A DNA stretch of 64,000 bases from a virus: positions 1 to 64,000 of IMG/VR virus record IMGVR_UViG_3300042566_000762; one strand, 5' to 3'. The position numbers and the translations under genes are program-made. Under the pieces are notes generated by a model that was not told the origin of the DNA, searched no databases, and saw only the letters and a list, made by a program, of their open reading frames with translations. This document shows positions 26,992 to 36,297 of the stretch, in pieces (the first letter of the stretch is position 1; each line of letters opens with the position of its first letter).

Positions 26992-29136
26992 TTATGTTAA
27001 TATATATGTCCAACTTTTACCAGCTCCACCTGCTTGCAATGTAGTTGATTTGTAAACTTTATATTGTCCAACCGTTGTTACTGCGAATGAACTAAATACA
27101 CCAAAACCACCTGTTGTGATGTTTGTTAAGTTAGATAGTGAACTATTGAATACTATATAATGGTATTTATCACCAGTATGCGTAATTGTTACACTTTGTC
27201 CACTTGCAGTTACTGTTCCTTTTGCAATTGTTCCTATTGTTCCACCCAATGTAGTATCCCATGCACCAATGTTTTCCAATTCTCCTGCTGTAAATGATGT
27301 TGCCGTACTTGCACCATATCTTAAACTTCTAATCTTTGTATATGTAGTAGTTGCAGTTGATGTAGTTGTAGCATCAGGAACATTCTCACCCGTTGGAGAT
27401 GCGTAGTTTGCGGTTGCCGTTATACTAATTGAAGTAGAACCTGTTGCAGAACCCGTTACTGAATATGGTGATGTCACATTTGTTGTTACACTTGTCAAAT
27501 TCCAACCATTAGAAGGATTTGCAGATGATGATGTAAACGAAATACTACCGGTTGCACCTTGTTCAATTTGATTAGAAGTAACTCCCAATTGAATTGTTGC
27601 AGTTGGTGTTAATGTAGGTGCTGCAGGATTTGATTTAGATACTGTTCCTGTTGTTGTAGTTGATGTTTTATATATTGTGCCATCTAATGGAGAACTAGCC
27701 GTATATTCTAATCTATATGTGTGAGAACCCGATGTTGTTGTATTATATGTTAAAGATGTTCCACTACCAACTTGTGTTAATAGAGTTGCTCCTTCATATA
27801 ATGATGCACTTACCAATGTATATCCTTGATTATTCCAAGTTCCATTAACTGAGTATACATCGGTTACATTATTAAATCTGTCCGTTGCAAATCCGCTTGT
27901 GGATGCTGCTACTGACGTTGGTGCTAATGGTGTTCCAAAAATAAATTTCAATGTTCCGTTTACAAATGTTACTGCAACATCCGAACTATAATCTGCAACT
28001 TCTATTCCTGTTAGGTTTTGAACACTATTTGTTACATAGTTAATAAAACCACTACTTGCACTCAAACTTGCCAATGAAGATGATACCGATGAACTTAAAG
28101 TTGTTATTGAACTTATACTAGAACTTAATCCAGTAGCTACCGATGTACTAATCGATGATGATATCAATGTTTGAGATGATGATAGTGATGCACTTACAAT
28201 AGCAACCTCTATATCAGTTGCTATAACCGATAATGAACTGCTAAGTGATTCACTAACAATTTCAATAATAGATGCCGATATTGACGAACTTAATGATGTT
28301 ATACTTGCGTTACTTTCACTAATTGATGTTGCCAATGATGAACTTAAACTATTAATTGATGCCACACTTCCACTTAAAGTTGATGCTATTGATGAACTTA
28401 TAGAAGAAGATATTAATGTTTGAGATGCTGAAATTGAAGAACTTATTATAGATACTTCCAAATCAGTTGCTATGGTTGATAGAGAATTACTAAGTGAGGA
28501 ACTAACCGTATTAATAATAGTTGATGTCAAAGAAGAACTCAATGCACTAATGGTTCCATTTATAGAAGAACTCAATTCGGTTTGAGAAAATTGACTTGCA
28601 CTAAATGAAGTTGCTACCGAAGAACTTAATGTAGTTTGGGAAGCTTGACTTGCACTAAATGAAGTTGCTATCGAAGAACTTAAATTTGATAAGTTTAAAC
28701 TTTGTGTTAGAAATGTTTGAGCAACTGAGGAACTAAAATCTCCAGTTACACTTTGTATTGATGAACTTAGAGAACTTATAGATTGTGCAACCGATGAACT
28801 AAATGAACTAATGTTACCCGTTAAGTTGATTGGAGTATTACCATCACTACCTAACAAATATAAAGTTCCACTACCACTATCGTAGTAAGGAACTCCATTT
28901 ACTAAACCACCATATGTTGATGCCGGAAATTCATTTGGTGCCGAACTACCAATTATAAATCTATTTGTAGCTTGTGCTGAACCACTTTCGGTTGCTGCAA
29001 ATACAATAGATGAACCATTTGAAGATGTAATATTTGATGAACCCGTTACAATTAAAATTTCACCCTTTTTGAGGGAACCCGTAATATTGGATAATCTTTC
29101 TAAGGCACCCCTTTTATGTTGTATTAATTGAGCCAT
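26992..29136 (-). CDS. tail fibre with coiled stalk and Ig-like C-terminal region
   Basis: The 714-residue protein starts MAQLIQHKRGALERLSNITG, followed by a module ending YYDSGSGTLYLLGSDG that is shared with the 1347-residue fibre. Residues ~115-350 are Ser/Leu/Ile-rich stalk (SSLSSSIxS, IATDLEVxIISSSIS). Residues ~370-600 are beta-rich with TSTATTTYTKIRSLRYGAST, resembling Ig-like or fibronectin-like repeats (phage surface decorations of this kind are common). The end has GEGKSW-like aromatic strands (GAGKSWTYILT). Probable receptor-contacting domain at the C-terminus (inference). Confidence 0.75.
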   Translation of the reverse strand: MAQLIQHKRGALERLSNITGSLKKGEILIVTGSSNITSSNGSSIVFAATESGSAQATNRFIIGSSAPNEFPASTYGGLVNGVPYYDSGSGTLYLLGSDGNTPINLTGNISSFSSSVAQSISSLSSSIQSVTGDFSSSVAQTFLTQSLNLSNLSSSIATSFSASQASQTTLSSSVATSFSASQFSQTELSSSINGTISALSSSLTSTIINTVSSSLSNSLSTIATDLEVSIISSSISASQTLISSSISSSIASTLSGSVASINSLSSSLATSISESNASITSLSSSISASIIEIVSESLSSSLSVIATDIEVAIVSASLSSSQTLISSSISTSVATGLSSSISSITTLSSSVSSSLASLSASSGFINYVTNSVQNLTGIEVADYSSDVAVTFVNGTLKFIFGTPLAPTSVAASTSGFATDRFNNVTDVYSVNGTWNNQGYTLVSASLYEGATLLTQVGSGTSLTYNTTTSGSHTYRLEYTASSPLDGTIYKTSTTTTGTVSKSNPAAPTLTPTATIQLGVTSNQIEQGATGSISFTSSSANPSNGWNLTSVTTNVTSPYSVTGSATGSTSISITATANYASPTGENVPDATTTSTATTTYTKIRSLRYGASTATSFTAGELENIGAWDTTLGGTIGTIAKGTVTASGQSVTITHTGDKYHYIVFNSSLSNLTNITTGGFGVFSSFAVTTVGQYKVYKSTTLQAGGAGKSWTYILT

Positions 29137-29165
29137 CTATATTATTCTTAATTTACTTTATTATG

Positions 29166-29173
29166 TATAAATA
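29166..29173. promoter_or_regulatory. TATAAATA octamer, candidate late-gene element
   Basis: It lies 30 bases upstream of the 714-residue fibre ATG. Confidence 0.3.
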
Positions 29174-29183
29174 TAACTTTTAA

Positions 29184-29657
29184 TTAAAACTCCCCCTGGT
29201 CAATAATATTCGATGCAGTAAGATAAACTTCTAAATCGGTTGCAAACGTATCTCCTAAAGATGCAGTATAAGAATGGAATGATTGTGTCGTTGTATAAGA
29301 TGTAGTTATTGCTCTTAAACTTGAACTTACCGATTGACTTAATGCGGTCACCGATAATGCACTTCCACTTAATGTAGCTGCAATTGAAGAACTTATTGAT
29401 GATGATATTAAAATTTGTGATGAAGATATTGAAGCACTTACAACCGCTACTTCTAAATCTGTGGCTATATCATTATATCCAATTGTTCCCGTAATAAATA
29501 TTTGAGATGAACCCGATACAACACCATCAGGTAAAGTAGCTGCTACATTATCTTGTATGATATCAATTACCGATTGTGAAAAATCGGTACCAATGTTTGC
29601 AGATTGTTGTAATGCAGAACCACTTTCTATTTGTTTTAATCTTATTAAGTTTGCCAT
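29184..29657 (-). CDS. short fibre-associated protein with stalk repeat
   Basis: The 157-residue protein starts MANLIRLKQIESGSALQQSA. Residues ~70-110 (DLEVAVVSASISSSQILISS) repeat the stalk sequence of the 714-residue fibre downstream, and the C-terminus FATDLEVYLTASNIIDQGEF matches the protein at 26596. It therefore looks like a mini-fibre assembled from parts of its neighbours. SGSSQIF is present once as linker. No enzymatic motif. It may pair with the adjacent fibre. Confidence 0.65.
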   Translation of the reverse strand: MANLIRLKQIESGSALQQSANIGTDFSQSVIDIIQDNVAATLPDGVVSGSSQIFITGTIGYNDIATDLEVAVVSASISSSQILISSSISSSIAATLSGSALSVTALSQSVSSSLRAITTSYTTTQSFHSYTASLGDTFATDLEVYLTASNIIDQGEF

Positions 29658-29661
29658 ATCC

Positions 29662-29669
29662 TATAAATA
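29662..29669. promoter_or_regulatory. TATAAATA octamer close to a start codon
   Basis: It lies only five bases upstream of the ATG of the 157-residue gene, too close for a standard leadered promoter, so it either makes a leaderless message or is not a promoter here. Confidence 0.2.
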
Positions 29670-29679
29670 TCTTATATTC

Positions 29680-30366
29680 TTATAATCCGTAAGTCGGTTT
29701 TATTGCATTATAATTTTGTGTTATTTCCTCAATTGATAATTTTCTATTATACAAATAAAGATTTGCAACATGTCCAAAAGGTTGAGCAACAATATCATTA
29801 TTACCCACTCCCCAATGTGTGTTTCCACCCGAACCCTCATTGATTGTACTTCCCACTTGTGAACCATTTATGTAGAATGTTTGAGATGAATTATCCCCAA
29901 CTACCGTATATTGAACCCAAACACCAGCCGAAGATGAAACATCATATCCTGAACTTACGAATGTTGTTGCCCAATATCCTAATGTACTTGTTCCATTAGG
30001 AATAGTAATTGGTGTTATTTTACGAGTACCTTTTGTGTAAAGTAATGTTCTAAATCCTGAATTATTATTTATTAATCTTGCCCAAGTAATATAGGTATAT
30101 CCCGTTGTTGGTAAAGTTGGACCTGTTCCGTTTACATCAACTCTATTATTTCCGGTTGTGCAATCAAAACATTTTATTCCACTTAATGTAGTAAATGTAG
30201 CACCAATCAATGTGTGGTTATATGAATTAGTTAAATCATAAATGGTTGCCCCACTACCAGGATAACTTGTTGAATTATTTGCATCCAATTGAAGTAATAG
30301 CCCATTCGTAACCAACATATATGGATTTGGTGTAATTGTATATCCATTTTGAAATATTATTGGCAT
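29680..30366 (-). CDS. LamG/concanavalin A-like lectin-domain fibre protein
   Basis: The 228-residue protein contains GLLLQLDANNSTSYPGSGAT, YDLTNSYNHTLIGATF and the terminal YNRKLSIEEITQNYNAIKPT followed by YGL. It is the fourth LamG-like domain in the locus and the most divergent. Its N-terminus (MPIIFQNGYTITPNPYMLV) replaces the adaptor found in the 16313 and 17700 copies. It starts three bases after the 715-residue fibre. Glycan binding is an expectation from the fold. Confidence 0.7.
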   Translation of the reverse strand: MPIIFQNGYTITPNPYMLVTNGLLLQLDANNSTSYPGSGATIYDLTNSYNHTLIGATFTTLSGIKCFDCTTGNNRVDVNGTGPTLPTTGYTYITWARLINNNSGFRTLLYTKGTRKITPITIPNGTSTLGYWATTFVSSGYDVSSSAGVWVQYTVVGDNSSQTFYINGSQVGSTINEGSGGNTHWGVGNNDIVAQPFGHVANLYLYNRKLSIEEITQNYNAIKPTYGL

Positions 30367-30369
30367 AAC

Positions 30370-32517
30370 TTATGATAGTTTTATATATCCGTAATTAATT
30401 GTTTGGGTTGTCCCACTATTATTTGTGATACCAAACTTAAATACATTTGAAGTATTTGGTGCGTATGATGTTGGAGAGGATATGAGAGTATTAGTTGTAC
30501 CTATAATTTGGTCAGGCATTGCAGTTAAAACTAATGCATTACCTGCTGTGTAATACCAACCATATTGAGCACCAATTACTGGTACATTTGTATTTGATGT
30601 TGTTACAGTTGCGTTCCAAGTTATAATACCATTTGGAATATTACCATTTACCCACATTGTATATGAAGCACCGGCTTCTACTGTAAAACTTTGTGTAGAT
30701 GCTCCTGCTGGTACCGACCAAGCTCCCGTTGTTTTTGATGGGAATGCAGTTGTCAATTGAGTTGAACCACTTATTACACCATTGGTTGCTGCTATTGAAC
30801 CCGTTATAGATGTTGCGTTTAATGAACCTGTAATTTCTACTAATCCATTATTTTGAATATATAAATTACTACCACTTTGTAAGAATAGTGATGAACTATT
30901 GTTCGTAATTGCAGATGCAATTATTTGTCCTGATGTAACAACCATTGAACCACTAAATATTTGTGACCCACTAAATGTGTTTGAACCAGTAGTTACCAAT
31001 CCATTAAATCTACTATTAAATGATGATGATATTGAAGAAAATGAACTACTTAAAGCATATCTTGCATCGTATGATGATGTCAATTGTGAAGAACCACTTA
31101 TTGTACCAGATGGGACTGCACTAACACTACCACTCAATGTATATCTTGTATCAAACGAAGATGTTAATTGTGATGAACCACTAATAGTTCCGGATGGGAA
31201 TGATGTTTTTGAATTTAATTCTACTGCCGTTAAAGTAGGGCCCATTGACTCACCAAAATCAAAAAGACCTGAAATACCACTAACAGTTCTCATACTATAT
31301 GTATAAGTTCCAGCTGATGCGGTATCTATTACATTTAAACAATATGGAACATTTAGGTTTGAACTATTTTCAACTTGGACAATATTTCCAATTGCAGTTT
31401 CATTTCTATAAATTTGTAATCTAGTCCAAGATGAAACATTTACTGGGTTTGCATCACCGGTCACCATAATTTGAACTGGGTTACCTGTTGTTGTTATGTT
31501 TTCACTTATTATTGTTACACCCGTTGATGTAACTCCGGTAACTCTACTACCCAATTTTTGAACATAGTTTACACTTCCACTTATGATTGATGCTTCTAAT
31601 GTATCTAATCTACTATCTACCGAAGAACTTAATGTTGTAAATGAAGATGTAGTTACCAATGAACCCGTATCTATGGTTGTTGAAGAACTTATAAATCCAA
31701 ATGCAGTTATTTGTGCAGATGAACTTAATAAATTTGAAGGTAATGGTTGAACACTTCCACTCAATGTATATCTTGCATCGTATGATGATGTTAATTGAGA
31801 TGAAGAACTTATTGCTCCACTTAATGATGTCAAAAATGAACCCGTTTCACTTTCAGTAATCCAACTACCACTTACACTCTCAATTGTGTTTAATCTATCC
31901 ACTAATGATGATGTAGATTGTGATGCCGTAAAAGTATTTAAATTTGAAATAGATGTTACCAAACTTGCAGTTGAAATACTTGCAGTAAAAGTATTTAAAT
32001 TTGAAATAGAAGTTACAATTGATGCCGTAGTTACACTTGCAGTAAAAGTATTTAAATTTGAAATAGATGTGTTTACTGATGATGTAAATGTTTGGTAAGA
32101 ACCCGTATCAAATCCACCTTGTATACTTACAACACTACCACTAATAACATTAAATGATTGTGATATTGAATTGAAAGATTGTGTTAAACTATTGAATGAA
32201 TTTATAGTAGTGTATGAACCCGTTACAAATCCTAAATCTAAAATTTGTGAAGAACCACTTATAGTTCCACTTGCAACCGATGCCGTAAATGATTGAGTAT
32301 AAGAATTGAAAGATGATGTTGATAATTTTGTATCTAATGTATTACTTAATGCATTAGTTACTAAGTCCGTTGCAAATGCACCATCTAACGAAGATGTTAA
32401 ATTATTTATAGAAATTTTATATGTTGTGCTACCTGAAATACCAAGTACAAAAGTTGTATCTAATGATGCTACACTTAATGCAGGTAATTCTGATATTTTT
32501 TTTCTTGAGTTTGCCAT
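30370..32517 (-). CDS. tail fibre protein, first gene of the fibre locus
   Basis: The 715-residue protein starts MANSRKKISELPALSVASLD and DTTFVLGISGSTTYKISINN, an N-terminal adaptor of the 'KISELP...TTYKI' type seen on many phage fibres and different from the RRG adaptor of its neighbours. Residues ~100-220 contain three SNLNTFTAS(V/I) stalk repeats, and SGSSQLTSSYDARYTLSGSV linkers occur several times. The C-terminal ~120 residues are a distinct beta domain (KTTGAWSVPAGASTQSFTVE to INYGYIKLS). It is first in transcription order after the tail-completion genes, so it may anchor the fibre set (inference). Confidence 0.75.
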   Translation of the reverse strand: MANSRKKISELPALSVASLDTTFVLGISGSTTYKISINNLTSSLDGAFATDLVTNALSNTLDTKLSTSSFNSYTQSFTASVASGTISGSSQILDLGFVTGSYTTINSFNSLTQSFNSISQSFNVISGSVVSIQGGFDTGSYQTFTSSVNTSISNLNTFTASVTTASIVTSISNLNTFTASISTASLVTSISNLNTFTASQSTSSLVDRLNTIESVSGSWITESETGSFLTSLSGAISSSSQLTSSYDARYTLSGSVQPLPSNLLSSSAQITAFGFISSSTTIDTGSLVTTSSFTTLSSSVDSRLDTLEASIISGSVNYVQKLGSRVTGVTSTGVTIISENITTTGNPVQIMVTGDANPVNVSSWTRLQIYRNETAIGNIVQVENSSNLNVPYCLNVIDTASAGTYTYSMRTVSGISGLFDFGESMGPTLTAVELNSKTSFPSGTISGSSQLTSSFDTRYTLSGSVSAVPSGTISGSSQLTSSYDARYALSSSFSSISSSFNSRFNGLVTTGSNTFSGSQIFSGSMVVTSGQIIASAITNNSSSLFLQSGSNLYIQNNGLVEITGSLNATSITGSIAATNGVISGSTQLTTAFPSKTTGAWSVPAGASTQSFTVEAGASYTMWVNGNIPNGIITWNATVTTSNTNVPVIGAQYGWYYTAGNALVLTAMPDQIIGTTNTLISSPTSYAPNTSNVFKFGITNNSGTTQTINYGYIKLS

Positions 32518-32520
32518 TTA

Positions 32521-33069
32521 TTATATTATTATGTCTAAACCACTTTCGGTTATTATTATTGAGTCATCTTCGGTTGCAACTGGTACATCTACCAATTTTC
32601 CCATAACATAAATATCATTAATAGTCACATTATCGTAATCTATATATTCTTCATTTAAAGTTATTACTACATTATTTCCAACTTCTTTAATTGTATAATT
32701 TCCTGGAATATGTAAACCAAATACTAATACTTCAAAATTATTAGGAGATGCTCCTTCGGTTCCATAATCTAATGTAACATTGTATATCGTTAATGTATTT
32801 GTATTATTGTCAAATTCATCAATTACTCTTTGATTGTATCTTGCACTATTTTCTAATATCTCTTGATAAAAATCCGATATTTTTGTTTTGTTATTTACTA
32901 ATTTAATTGGATTTGGATTGGAACGAGTTTTAGATTGAAATTTGGTATTGGTTGGAATTTCAATATTTTGTAAACTTCCGGTCAAATCATTATTAGTAAG
33001 ATTATTAATATTAACCTTTGGAACAACTCTATTAAGTTTTCTTATATTTGAATTAAATCTATTAAGCAT
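32521..33069 (-). CDS. hypothetical virion-region protein
   Basis: The 182-residue protein starts MLNRFNSNIRKLNRVVPKVN and has a basic, disordered first third. A beta-rich remainder includes NTLTIYNVTLDYGTEGASPN, NNVVITLNEEYIDYDNVTIN and a hydrophobic end. It overlaps the preceding 110-residue gene by 8 bases, and the two have similar content (short beta proteins ending in a tail/neck operon). I do not recognise a family. By position, between gp15 and the fibres, a neck, baseplate or fibre-attachment role is possible. Confidence 0.6.
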   Translation of the reverse strand: MLNRFNSNIRKLNRVVPKVNINNLTNNDLTGSLQNIEIPTNTKFQSKTRSNPNPIKLVNNKTKISDFYQEILENSARYNQRVIDEFDNNTNTLTIYNVTLDYGTEGASPNNFEVLVFGLHIPGNYTIKEVGNNVVITLNEEYIDYDNVTINDIYVMGKLVDVPVATEDDSIIITESGLDIII

Positions 33070-33394
33070 ATTGTTCTATATCTCCTTCAATTTGAATATA
33101 ATCGTCAGCATCTAAAACAAACCCATTAAAATTAGTTTTTATAAATTTAACTAATAAACCATTTCCACCTTCTTCAACTATATAATCTCTTGCACTTATA
33201 CTTTGTGTATTAATGTAAATCTTTAATCTATCTTGTGTAGTTCTATATTGGATTTCTCTTAATATATCTACAAATCTCCAACCCGTAGCTTCAAAAATCC
33301 AATAAGTAGAATTTGTTAAATCTTTTGGAGTTAGATTTGTTTTACCAGGATTTCTACTGATTTTTTGGGTTATATCTAATAAACTTCTTTTCAT
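33062..33394 (-). CDS. hypothetical virion-region protein
   Basis: The 110-residue protein starts MKRSLLDITQKISRNPGKTN and includes ATGWRFVDILREIQYRTTQD and LKIYINTQSISARDYIVEEG. The latter beta segment resembles the C-terminal part of the gp15-like protein upstream (YINGVRYYQTTHFTI), suggesting a shared beta module. Its start codon overlaps the gp15 stop (TAATG), so it is translationally coupled to it. Family unknown; tail-completion or neck accessory is an inference. Confidence 0.6.
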   Translation of the reverse strand: MKRSLLDITQKISRNPGKTNLTPKDLTNSTYWIFEATGWRFVDILREIQYRTTQDRLKIYINTQSISARDYIVEEGGNGLLVKFIKTNFNGFVLDADDYIQIEGDIEQYA

Positions 33395-34506
33395 TATACA
33401 ATATCAATAAATTTACCTGTAATAGTAATTTCGTCACCACTATCTACTGAAAATCCAGGAGACAATGCCAATATTAATGTATTGTTTGTATATGATGTTA
33501 TTGTAAAATGTGTGGTTTGATAATACCTAACACCATTTATATATAATTTAATATCGTAAGATTTTTCATCATAGGTCAATCCGGAAGTAATCACCCCAGC
33601 CAATTGTGCAGGTGCTTGTATTAATTTTATTCCTGAGAATGTTGCAGTATTAATTCCACCATCTACGACTTTACTATTATTTAAAGATAAAAAGTCAATT
33701 AAATCTTTATTGTCATAATATGCCGATGGTGTTGTTAATAAACCCTCCAATCTACCATTTCCAGTTACATCCACTTCGGTTGAAACGATAACTCGTTTTG
33801 TAGAGAATGATTTTTTTGTAGTATCTTCTCCGTCAAATTTTTCTGGAAGTAAATATGCTTTAACAGTTAAACTAAACTCAACTCTATTAATTCTTTCAGT
33901 ATTTTCACCAACTTCATTTACAACATTGTAATCCGATATTGTTGTTAAAAATTTAAATTTTGTTTTGTCACCCCAATATTCGTCAGATGCAAAAGATAAT
34001 GATTCAATTACGGTATTTAAATGTTCTATGTAATTTGTCCAAGCCATACATTCATAAGTAACTTCAATATAATCTGGCATTGTTACATTATATACTTCAT
34101 ACGATGGTTTTTGGTTTCCTAGTATTGAAAATTTATCGTATCTATTATTTTTATTATATTTTGAATATGCTCTATACGATACATGCCTATTAAACATTGG
34201 CATTGAATCATTTTTTGCAATAGATGTTCTACGAAGCATCATAATTGGTAATTGTATTTTACCTTTTATGTCTCTAAAAACACCATCTCTTCTTGCTCCT
34301 TTCCATCTTTCCGAATTACCATATATAACAGGAATTTTTAATGCTTGGCCATTTCCATCTTCTAAAGTTGGTAATGCAACATCTTCTAAATAAGACATCA
34401 TAGCATAATCAATATCAAAAAGAGTAACACTTTTTTTAACGTTACCCTTCTCAGTTTTAATTTGCTTTGCTCTATCTAAGTCTTTTTTTAATGGGTTTTG
34501 TGCCAT
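33394..34506 (-). CDS. 15: tail sheath completion/terminator protein gp15-like
   Basis: The 370-residue protein resembles T4 gp15, which caps the contracted-tail tube and sheath and joins tail to neck. Characteristic segments are KIPVIYGNSERWKGARRDGV, KIQLPIMMLRRTSIAKN, MPDYIEVTYECMAWTNYIEH and TERINRVEFSLTVKAYLLPE. T4 gp15 has about 270 residues; the extra ~100 here lie at the C-terminus as a beta domain (KSYDIKLYINGVRYYQTTHF). It sits directly after the gp14-like gene, matching T4 order 13-14-15. Confidence 0.75.
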   Translation of the reverse strand: MAQNPLKKDLDRAKQIKTEKGNVKKSVTLFDIDYAMMSYLEDVALPTLEDGNGQALKIPVIYGNSERWKGARRDGVFRDIKGKIQLPIMMLRRTSIAKNDSMPMFNRHVSYRAYSKYNKNNRYDKFSILGNQKPSYEVYNVTMPDYIEVTYECMAWTNYIEHLNTVIESLSFASDEYWGDKTKFKFLTTISDYNVVNEVGENTERINRVEFSLTVKAYLLPEKFDGEDTTKKSFSTKRVIVSTEVDVTGNGRLEGLLTTPSAYYDNKDLIDFLSLNNSKVVDGGINTATFSGIKLIQAPAQLAGVITSGLTYDEKSYDIKLYINGVRYYQTTHFTITSYTNNTLILALSPGFSVDSGDEITITGKFIDIV

Positions 34507-34510
34507 AATA

Positions 34511-34966
34511 TTAATTTACTCTTTCTTCTATGTTTAATGTAGATTTAGATACCATAAGTGCGGAACATACTATACTATAATTATTATCAGGTTGGCCGCC
34601 AATGAATTGTATTTCATTTGTGTTATCAATTTCATAATAAGAATTATCAAAGTAAATAATATCACCTATTTCTGGATAAATGTTTTTTTCACTACAAGTA
34701 TCTTTATCAAATTTAAATGTTATCATCTGCAAATTATCAGGACCAAATCCTTCATATTGAAAGTTTTCAGGTTCTTTATCTGCCAATGCATATAATTCAA
34801 CACCTTGATGCCATGTTTTATTTAGAGCTTCCCCATATATGTTTACTTTTGTTTCATATATGTTTATTTTATACAAAACAACCGCAACCTGTATTACCGT
34901 ATCTACCAATTCTCTTGAAATAGATTTAAAAAATGCAATGTCTCTAGCTTGTAAAAATTTTGGCAT
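34511..34966 (-). CDS. 14: neck protein gp14-like
   Basis: The 151-residue protein has SRELVDTVIQVAVVLYKINI near its N-terminus, then LQMITFKFDKDTCSEKNIYP and EIGDIIYFDNSYYEIDNTNE followed by IQFIGGQPDNNYSI. The 'PExGDxIYFxxxxYEI' pattern is typical of the gp14/head-completion family in T4-like phages, shortened relative to T4 gp14 (256 residues). Position between gp13 and gp15 homologues supports the call. gp14 helps close the portal and forms the neck. Similarity is moderate. Confidence 0.65.
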   Translation of the reverse strand: MPKFLQARDIAFFKSISRELVDTVIQVAVVLYKINIYETKVNIYGEALNKTWHQGVELYALADKEPENFQYEGFGPDNLQMITFKFDKDTCSEKNIYPEIGDIIYFDNSYYEIDNTNEIQFIGGQPDNNYSIVCSALMVSKSTLNIEERVN

Positions 34967-34967
34967 A

Positions 34968-36176
34968 TTATCCTACATATATTTTTAAAGGAACTTTTCT
35001 TAACATTTCTTGTTGGTGAGTCGATTCATGTGCTTTATTTTCCATCACTTTAATTCTACTCATCTCTTCCAAATTTTCTCTAAGTTGTTTTACTAAATCA
35101 TCTTTTTCTACCTGTGCCTCTGCTCTCAATGCTGCACCATCTAAACTTACTTCACCATCTGGAATTGGAACCGAACTATACTTTTCTCTAATTGCACCCA
35201 ATAATTCTTTTGTAAGTGCAAGTGTATATTTTCGAATCCACTGTTTACCAACTTCATTTATATTTGAATATTGGATAAAATCATATGGAATATCCGAATA
35301 GTCAGAAAGTGAATCGGCTTGAACGGTTTGTGAATCGTGTTCAAATTCATCTCTACTTATATATTCAAAATAAACTCTACTCATTCCTGTACCTGTTGGT
35401 ATTGGAAATATTTCTAATTTATTATCTACAATATTAAATGTGTGTGCTGATTTTCTAATATGGTCATTGAACTCAATTTGTTGCATTCTCATAACATCTT
35501 CATACAAAGGCATCATTAAGAATTGTGCAGCTGGTGAATAATTACCAAATCCTAACTCACTAATTAAATTTAATGTTCCTTGTGCACCTACCGAATATGG
35601 GTCAAAAAATCTTGTAATAGCAGGAACTGCTTCATGATATACTCTGGTTACATCTACAGTAGAACTACCACTAAATATTTCAGAAAAATTTCTACCACTT
35701 TCAACATCAACTGCGCCTGACATTAAATTATATAATTGAACCGATGCAGTTAAATTGACATAAGCTTTTTTTATCGATGTAGAACCTCCAACTCCCGCAA
35801 GTGTTCCATATTGTTGAGACATACGAACCGTTGTTGGTAAAAATGAACCATCTACAAGTGTTTGTGAATAGTTTGCAACTTTACCTTTGGGTTGCCCTCT
35901 AAGAATATCTAAATTATTTCTAAGATTGAATTGATTTACTTGTGCAGAATATTCCGAAACGGATTCTTCAAAACATGCCCAAATTTGTTGGTTATCTAAT
36001 TCAATATTTACAATAGGATAACCCAATCTTTTTGCTACCCATACTGCAGTTTTAGGTGCATCGGTTTTAAAATCAGTATCATTATCATATATTCCAAATG
36101 GAGTAGCTTCTAAAGACGCGGATGCAGATAAAAATGAGTTATACGTTGAACCGGTCCAGTATGTGTTTGCAGACAT
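34968..36176 (-). CDS. 13: neck protein gp13-like
   Basis: The 402-residue protein has KRLGYPIVNIELDNQQIWAC near residues 49-68, RFFDPYSVGAQGTLNLISEL mid-protein and EVGKQWIRKYTLALTKELLG near residue 310, followed by REKYSSVPIPDGEVSLDGAA. These segments match gp13-type neck proteins of T4-like marine phages, which bind the portal dodecamer. T4 gp13 is 309 residues; this version is longer. It is the first gene after the capsid terminator and is preceded by a TATAAATA octamer, so it probably opens a neck/tail transcription unit. Confidence 0.7.
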   Translation of the reverse strand: MSANTYWTGSTYNSFLSASASLEATPFGIYDNDTDFKTDAPKTAVWVAKRLGYPIVNIELDNQQIWACFEESVSEYSAQVNQFNLRNNLDILRGQPKGKVANYSQTLVDGSFLPTTVRMSQQYGTLAGVGGSTSIKKAYVNLTASVQLYNLMSGAVDVESGRNFSEIFSGSSTVDVTRVYHEAVPAITRFFDPYSVGAQGTLNLISELGFGNYSPAAQFLMMPLYEDVMRMQQIEFNDHIRKSAHTFNIVDNKLEIFPIPTGTGMSRVYFEYISRDEFEHDSQTVQADSLSDYSDIPYDFIQYSNINEVGKQWIRKYTLALTKELLGAIREKYSSVPIPDGEVSLDGAALRAEAQVEKDDLVKQLRENLEEMSRIKVMENKAHESTHQQEMLRKVPLKIYVG

Positions 36177-36201
36177 TACTTAAAATTTATAGTTTTACTA
36201 C

Positions 36202-36209
36202 TATAAATA
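36202..36209. promoter_or_regulatory. TATAAATA octamer, candidate late-gene element
   Basis: It lies 26 bases upstream of the gp13-like ATG, between that gene and the capsid terminator. Confidence 0.35.
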
Positions 36210-36225
36210 TGAATTATATAAATAA

Positions 36226-36257
36226 AAAAGGGGAAAGTATTTCTACTCTCCCCTTTT
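36226..36257 (-). terminator. intrinsic terminator after the major capsid gene
   Basis: Arms AAAAGGGGA and TCCCCTTTT (about 36226-36234 and 36249-36257) form a strong stem, followed on the minus strand by TTTTTTATTT. It lies between gp23 and the gp13-like gene, where a strong stop after the abundant capsid message is expected. Confidence 0.8.
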
Positions 36258-36297
36258 CTTTATTGTAAGTCTATTACTTATCTAATCTACTCAAAGA

